The notes under the pieces are model-generated. The model did not search any database, was not told the origin of the DNA, and saw only the letters and a list, made by a program, of their open reading frames with translations. From Paenibacillus aurantius (GTDB lineage Bacteria > Bacillota > Bacilli > Paenibacillales > NBRC-103111), in assembly GCF_032268605.1 (NCBI RefSeq), contig NZ_CP130318.1:4377501-4441500 (forward strand): a DNA stretch of 64,000 bases, written 5' to 3'. Position numbers and translations under genes: made by a program. Position 1 is the first letter of the stretch. Each line of letters starts with the position of its first letter. Positions 59,981 to 64,000 of this stretch are shown here, piece after piece.

Positions 59981-61003
59981 ATGAGCTACGAACTGCTGGG
60001 CATTACGGTGCTTTGGATTTTTCTGTACGGGTATGTCATTGTGGCCTCTATCGATTTTGGGGCGGGCTTCTTCAGCTACTACAGTGTCCTCACCGGCAAA
60101 AGGCATCTCATCCAGGGCATCATCGAGCGTTACCTTTCCCCCGTCTGGGAAGTGACGAACGTCTTCCTCGTCTTCTTCTTCGTGGGGCTGGTCGGCTTCT
60201 TCCCGGATTCAGCCTATTATTTTGGAACGGCCCTGCTCATTCCGGGCAGCATCGCCGTGATCCTGCTCGCTATCCGCGGCTCGTACTATGCCTTCGGCAA
60301 CTACGGCAGCAAGGACAGCAGGCTGTATCTGCTTCTGTACGGAGCAAGCGGCCTCCTCATCCCGGCAGCCCTTTCCACGGTGCTTACCATATCCGAAGGC
60401 GGCTTCATCGAAGTGACCGGCGGCAAGGTTCACTTCCTGTACGGCGAGCTGTTCCGCAGCCCTTATTCCTGGGCCGTCGTCCTTCTGGCGCTGGTCAGCG
60501 TGCTGTACATCTCGGCTGCGTTCCTCGCCTTCTATGCGAACCGCGCCGGCGATCGCCCCGCCCTGAGGATAGTGCGGCGATATGCGCTCGCTTGGAGCGG
60601 CCCGACGATTCTCGCTTCCCTGCTGGTGTTCTTCGCGATTGATCACCACAATCCGGTCCACTTCAACCGGATGGTTGACCTGAGCTGGATGTTCGTGCTT
60701 TCGTTCCTGTTCTTCCTCATAGGGCTGTACCTGATTTGGCGGAACCGGCATTACGGCCTTGCCTTTCTCTGCGTCATGCTGCAGTTCGCTTTTGCCTTCT
60801 TCGGCTACGGGGCGGCTCACCTGCCCTACATTCTGTACCCTTATGTTCAGCTGTACGACAGCTTTACGAGCGAAACGATGGCCATCGCCCTGATCGTTGC
60901 TTTTGTGGCGGGCCTGCTCCTTCTGATTCCGTCGCTCTACCTGCTTATGCGCCTGTTCCTCTTCGACAGCCGGTATGTGCAAGGAACAAATAAGAAAGGA
61001 TGA
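59981..61003 (+). CDS. cydB: Cytochrome bd oxidase subunit II
   Basis: A 340-residue membrane protein with about eight or nine helices. Seen: VIVASIDFGAGFFSYYSVLTGKRHLIQGIIERYLSPVWEVTNVFLVFFFVGLVGFFP, a CydB hallmark with the FG-AG quinol-oxidase pattern, then GSYYAFGNYG. It is YthB-like and follows cydA by 3 bp. Subunit II supports the bd complex and its folding around the hemes. A small subunit gene follows at 61010. Confidence 0.93.
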   Translation: MSYELLGITVLWIFLYGYVIVASIDFGAGFFSYYSVLTGKRHLIQGIIERYLSPVWEVTNVFLVFFFVGLVGFFPDSAYYFGTALLIPGSIAVILLAIRGSYYAFGNYGSKDSRLYLLLYGASGLLIPAALSTVLTISEGGFIEVTGGKVHFLYGELFRSPYSWAVVLLALVSVLYISAAFLAFYANRAGDRPALRIVRRYALAWSGPTILASLLVFFAIDHHNPVHFNRMVDLSWMFVLSFLFFLIGLYLIWRNRHYGLAFLCVMLQFAFAFFGYGAAHLPYILYPYVQLYDSFTSETMAIALIVAFVAGLLLLIPSLYLLMRLFLFDSRYVQGTNKKG

Positions 61004-61009
61004 CGTCCC

Positions 61010-61117
61010 ATGGAGCATTTTCTGATTATGATCGCCCCGCCCCTTATCGTCGTCTTCTCGATCGCCGTCCTGTTCTTCTTGACGGGCCGCCGGAAGAGCG
61101 ACAACGGCTCCCGCTAA
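61010..61117 (+). CDS. cydS: CydS-like small subunit of cytochrome bd
   Basis: A 35-residue single-helix protein, MEHFLIMIAPPLIVVFSIA then VLFFLTGRR and a basic/polar tail. It begins 7 bp after cydB, with AAAGGA (inside the cydB 3' end) about ten bases upstream. The start closely follows the pattern FLIM-x-AP-x-x-VV of the CydS subunit described in Geobacillus cytochrome bd, where it blocks the b558-side oxygen channel. Size, topology and place all agree; the call rests on recalled CydS sequence. Confidence 0.8.
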   Translation: MEHFLIMIAPPLIVVFSIAVLFFLTGRRKSDNGSR

Positions 61118-61188
61118 AGGATCGCCTGAACCGGCGGGCCGGCCGGTGCCATGAAGAGTGGAACCCTCCCGCTCTCACAACGAACAAA

Positions 61189-61232
61189 AAAGGCAGCCTC
61201 CTCGTCATACCAGATGACGAAGGGCTGCCTTT
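61189..61232 (-). terminator. Terminator of the Gfo/Idh gene (minus), shared with cyd operon
   Basis: AAAGGCAGCC (61189-61198) pairs with GGCTGCCTTT (61223-61232) with an inner TCGTCAT/ATGACGA stem. The minus strand has TTTTTTG after it, so it ends the oxidoreductase gene; in the plus direction the T tract is short. Confidence 0.85.
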
Positions 61233-61250
61233 GATTAGTTGGTCCTACAA

Positions 61251-62336
61251 TTAGCTGAAGTATACGGCCTTGCCGGTACGGCTGGACTCGTAAATGGCTT
61301 CGAGAATTTCGGAAACGACCAGAGCCTGCTCCGGAAGAACAACCGGATCGGTGTCGTTCAGAATCGCTTCGATCCACAGACGGGCTTCCAGGTCGGCATC
61401 GCTCTCGGTTTTGCCGCTGTAGAAGGCTACTCCGCCGGACTTCAGGTTCACTTCACGGGAATACAGACGGCTGTGCTCTTCCCCGTTGAAGCGCAGGGAG
61501 TTGTTCTCCATGTCCGCGCCGCCTTCGGTTCCGCAAAGCGTAACCTTGGCTTCTTTCACATCGAGGGTGTTCAGGGCCCAGGAGGATTCGAGGATAATGG
61601 TCGCCCCGTTCTCCATGGTGATCATACCGAAAGCGGAATCCTCAACCGTAAACTTCTTCGGATCCCAAGGACCCCAAGCGTTGGCCGCGTTCTCGCGCTG
61701 GGACAGCTTATGGTAGGAGGTTCCCAGAACGACCTTCGGCTTGTAGTTGTCAACCATCCACAAAGCCAGGTCAAGGGCATGGGTTCCGATGTCGATGAGC
61801 GGACCTCCGCCCTGCTTCTCTTCATCGAGGAATACGCCCCAGGTCGGAACGGCGCGGCGGCGGATGGCGTGAGCCTTGGCGAAGTAAATTTCACCCAGGT
61901 CTCCGCTTTCGCAAACCTTCTTAAGATGCTGGGAATCATTACGGAAGCGGTTGTTGTAGCCGATCGTCAGCTTCTTGCCGGAGCGCTTGGCTGCTTCGAG
62001 CATGCGGCGGGCGTCGGCAGCCGTTTTGGCCATCGGCTTCTCACACATAACATGCTTGTCGGATTCCAGGGCGGCGATGGAGATCTCGGCATGGGAATCG
62101 TTCGGCGTACAAACGTGAACGACATCAATGGATTTGTCCTGCAGAAGCTCTTTGTAGTCTTCGTACACTTTAGCGCCTTCTGCACCATATTTCTCTGCAG
62201 CAGCTTGAGCTTTTTCTACGATGATATCGCAGAAAGCAACGAGCTCGATATTGTCCAATTTGGACAAGCTCGGCATGTGCTTTCCATTGGCGATGCCTCC
62301 GCAGCCAATGATTGCGATTTTAAGCTTCTTCGACAT
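61251..62336 (-). CDS. Gfo/Idh/MocA-family oxidoreductase
   Basis: A 361-residue NAD(P)-dependent oxidoreductase: IAIIGCGGIANGKHMPSL cofactor loop, CTPNDSHAEISIAALESDKHVMCEKPMAKT, and the substrate-site region GGGPLIDIGTHALDLALWMVDN. ATG 62336 follows AAAGGAGG. Divergent from an AraC regulator at 62466 and probably controlled by it. Substrate unknown; myo-inositol or a sugar is likely for the family. Less Cys-rich and shorter than the paralogue at 26989. Confidence 0.93.
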   Translation of the reverse strand: MSKKLKIAIIGCGGIANGKHMPSLSKLDNIELVAFCDIIVEKAQAAAEKYGAEGAKVYEDYKELLQDKSIDVVHVCTPNDSHAEISIAALESDKHVMCEKPMAKTAADARRMLEAAKRSGKKLTIGYNNRFRNDSQHLKKVCESGDLGEIYFAKAHAIRRRAVPTWGVFLDEEKQGGGPLIDIGTHALDLALWMVDNYKPKVVLGTSYHKLSQRENAANAWGPWDPKKFTVEDSAFGMITMENGATIILESSWALNTLDVKEAKVTLCGTEGGADMENNSLRFNGEEHSRLYSREVNLKSGGVAFYSGKTESDADLEARLWIEAILNDTDPVVLPEQALVVSEILEAIYESSRTGKAVYFS

Positions 62337-62370
62337 GGAATAAATCCTCCTTTGAATTATGGAGCAAATG

Positions 62371-62387
62371 ATACTAGAATATAGTAT
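62371..62387. promoter_or_regulatory. Inverted repeat between Gfo/Idh and AraC genes
   Basis: ATACTA (62371-62376) and TAGTAT (62382-62387) with a five-base spacer, in the divergent region 35 bp upstream of the oxidoreductase start. A possible operator or promoter element; weak evidence. Confidence 0.35.
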
Positions 62388-62465
62388 AGACCTACGTATT
62401 CCAAAAGGAAATGTTTATTCTGGTTGTCCTTGTATGTAATTTTGGCATTTGGGAGGAAGCCTTCC

Positions 62466-63344
62466 GTGGAATTCTTCAATGAGAACATTCAATATGAAAA
62501 CCCTTTATTGTCCCTCAAAATATTCGAAGCTCACCGGCACCGGGAAGAGCAGCTCGGACGCTGGCATTATCATAAAGAGCTGGAGTTTTACGCCGTTCAG
62601 GAAGGCCATATCGAGGTCCATGTCGAGGACGAATTCTATCAGCTGAAGCCGGGCGAGCTGGCTCTGGTCGGCTCCTCGCAGCTTCACCGGGACCGCACGC
62701 TGTCCGAAGCTTCGAAGTATTATGTGTTTCAGTTTGACATCCAGCACTACATGGACCAGAGCGTCCTTCCATACTTCCGCTTTTTCTTCGAACCGGGCTT
62801 TCCCCTCAGCCGGTTGAACTATATTTTCAAGGAAAACGAAGCCGTCCGCCGCGAAGTGTACGACTGTGTTCAGGAGATCTTCAAGGAGTCCCAGGCCAAG
62901 CAGGAGGGCTACGAGATCGCGGTCAGCATGCTGATCAAGAAGATCATCCTGTGCCTGATCCGCCACGATTCCCGGAAGCTGATGCACAGGCGGGACAACG
63001 CGGACCTTATCCGGCTGAAGCCGGTGCTCGATTATATCGACGAGAATCTTTCTCATAAGATTCAGGTTGAAGAGGCAAGCAAGGTCGCGAACATCAGCTA
63101 CTACTACTTCGTGAAATATTTCAAAAAAGCGATCGGCATGTCGTTTCTCGAATATGTCAATTACAAAAAAATAAAACGCGCGGAGCGTTTTCTGCTGACG
63201 AAGGATATGAGTGTCGCCCAGATCGGCGAAGAAATCGGAATGCCCAACATGGCTCACTTCTACAAGCTGTTCAAGAAATACAACGACTGCTCTCCGAACG
63301 AATACCGCAAGAAGATGCTGGAATGGTCGCAGGAGCCCTCTTAA
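62466..63344 (+). CDS. AraC-family regulator with cupin-type sensor
   Basis: A 292-residue AraC regulator: N-terminal cupin (RWHYHKELEFYAVQEGHIEVHVEDEFYQLKPGELALV) and C-terminal helix-turn-helix pair (IQVEEASKVANISYYYFVKYFKKAIG; VAQIGEEIGMPNMAHFYKLFKKYNDCSPNEYRKK). Start GTG 62466 with GGAGG nine bases upstream is chosen over ATG 62424, which lacks a site. Divergent from the oxidoreductase gene at 62336, its likely target; convergent with the response regulator. Confidence 0.92.
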   Translation: MEFFNENIQYENPLLSLKIFEAHRHREEQLGRWHYHKELEFYAVQEGHIEVHVEDEFYQLKPGELALVGSSQLHRDRTLSEASKYYVFQFDIQHYMDQSVLPYFRFFFEPGFPLSRLNYIFKENEAVRREVYDCVQEIFKESQAKQEGYEIAVSMLIKKIILCLIRHDSRKLMHRRDNADLIRLKPVLDYIDENLSHKIQVEEASKVANISYYYFVKYFKKAIGMSFLEYVNYKKIKRAERFLLTKDMSVAQIGEEIGMPNMAHFYKLFKKYNDCSPNEYRKKMLEWSQEPS

Positions 63345-63388
63345 GTGCCGGCCGAGTAGACGGACCAGCCCTCCTGCCCCCCGACTGT

Positions 63389-63427
63389 TAAGCCCTTACC
63401 TGCCCTCTCCGGCCGGGTAAGGGCTTA
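63389..63427. terminator. Bidirectional terminator between AraC and PhoP-like genes
   Basis: TAAGCCCTTACC (63389-63400) pairs perfectly with GGTAAGGGCTTA (63416-63427), a 12-bp stem. T tracts are short. On the minus strand the stem begins at the stop codon of the response regulator. Confidence 0.7.
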
Positions 63428-64000
63428 TTTGGTCCGCTGGGTCGAAACCAGCTTGTAGCCGACCCCCCGGATCGAGTCGATCTGAACGGTATCCTGGTTC
63501 ATCTCCAGCTTCTTGCGAAGGGAGCTGACATGAACGTCGACGGTTCTCTGGCCGCCTATGTAATCAAAGCCCCATACGACATTCATCAGGTCGTCCCTCG
63601 TCACCACCACTCCCGGTCGTTGGACGAGGTAGAGAAGCACCTCGAATTCCTTCGGCCGCAGGGGAATGGACTCTCCGTTCAGAAGAACTTCATACTTGTC
63701 CGGGTAGATTCTCAGATCCCCGACCGTAAAGACCTTCTCGCCCTCCGGGCTCCGGTCGGTCATCGCCTCGCCGGGCTGGGTCCGCCTTAACACGGCTGTC
63801 ACGCGGGCGAGCAGCTCCGCTACCCCGAAAGGCTTCGTCATGTAATCGTCGGCCCCGTATTTGAGCCCTTGAACAACCTCTTCCTCGGCATTTCGTGCCG
63901 TCAGGATGATGACAGGCGTCTTCACGCCCTTCTGGCGGAGCTTCGCCAAAATTTCGAAGCCGTTCATCCCCGGAAGCATGATGTCGAGAATGATAAGGTC
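63425..64000 (-). CDS. phoP: PhoP-like OmpR/PhoB-family response regulator (partial)
   Basis: The last 191 codons of a response regulator whose start lies beyond the window; the first visible residues DLIILDIMLPG include the phospho-accepting Asp. Then ILTARNAEEE, Lys in DDYMTKPFG, and an OmpR winged helix (GDLRIYPDKYEVLLNGESIPLRPKEFEVLLYL, RTVDVHVSSLRKKLE, SIRGVGYKL). GDLRIYPDKYEV and the wing closely resemble Bacillus PhoP, and the pst operon with Pho boxes lies in the window. About 47 residues are missing at the N-terminus. No histidine kinase gene follows it. Confidence 0.8.
   Translation of the reverse strand, partial: DLIILDIMLPGMNGFEILAKLRQKGVKTPVIILTARNAEEEVVQGLKYGADDYMTKPFGVAELLARVTAVLRRTQPGEAMTDRSPEGEKVFTVGDLRIYPDKYEVLLNGESIPLRPKEFEVLLYLVQRPGVVVTRDDLMNVVWGFDYIGGQRTVDVHVSSLRKKLEMNQDTVQIDSIRGVGYKLVSTQRTK

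Noticed and set aside
61239-62384. A 381-codon plus-strand frame over the Gfo/Idh gene
   Set aside because: Exact antisense of a well-supported oxidoreductase, with no family motif and a terminator in its first bases.

Overview
The window looks like chromosome of a spore-forming, GC-rich Firmicute, most likely Paenibacillus or a close relative. The signs are an alpha/beta-type small acid-soluble spore protein behind a sigma-G-like promoter, the sporulation gene ytaF, a core block nrdR / coaE / ytaF / mutM / polA that follows the Bacillus order, strong AGGAGG ribosome sites with many TTG and GTG starts, and several LplABC-type sugar importers with YesM/YesN-like regulators. No phage, insertion sequence or CRISPR array was seen.

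Layout. 0-4 kb: a RibD/DHFR-like reductase, a coupled AraC + LysR regulator pair, and a divergent NADP-type glutamate dehydrogenase. 4-4.5 kb: tRNA-Ala(GGC) with its terminator, plus a second copy of the tRNA 3' end and terminator. 4.5-11 kb: nrdR, spore protein, lytic transglycosylase, coaE, ytaF, mutM, polA. 11-12 kb: a HAD-like protein. 12-16.6 kb: phosphate operon pstS-pstC-pstA-pstB-phoU with two Pho-box arrays of exact 11-bp spacing, one before pstS and one before pstC. 16.7-23.9 kb: chemoreceptor, orphan sulfonate-type binding protein, LacI / SMP-30 / CBM9-like group, histidine phosphatase, AraC regulator.

24-58 kb is a carbohydrate region made of several modules. (a) 24.1-30.6 kb, plus strand: a large secreted glycosidase-like protein, a Gfo/Idh/MocA oxidoreductase and a GH78-like enzyme. 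(b) 30.7-35.5 kb, minus strand: a sugar ABC importer, with one permease frameshifted in a G run, and an SGNH hydrolase. It is divergent from a second large secreted glycosidase-like protein at 35.8-39.1 kb, with two LacI-type palindromes between them. (c) 39.2-51.1 kb, minus strand: a co-directional locus encoding a 4-OT-like tautomerase, LplB, LplC, LplA, YesN-like regulator, YesM-like kinase, SDR dehydrogenase and two cytoplasmic heparinase II/III-type enzymes. This reads as a self-contained sense-import-cleave-process pathway for an acidic (uronate) polysaccharide, and is the best candidate here for an undescribed system. (d) 51.4-57.4 kb: a DUF5060/DUF4038-type glycosidase, a second importer and a divergent LacI regulator. 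(e) 57.5-58.3 kb: a scar joining an lplB 5' end to the 3' end of a GH95 fucosidase gene. CcpA (cre)-like sites sit upstream of modules c, d and e.

58.5-64 kb: cytochrome bd oxidase cydA-cydB plus a 35-codon CydS-like subunit behind a TGTGA-N6-TCACA redox operator, a Gfo/Idh/MocA oxidoreductase divergent from an AraC regulator, and the 3' part of a PhoP-like response regulator running off the window. In Bacillus subtilis phoP-phoR lies directly upstream of polA on the same strand. Here PhoP and polA keep that relative orientation but are about 52 kb apart, and no phoR follows phoP, so the sugar region may have been inserted between them. Product calls rest on motifs read from the translations; no database search was possible.
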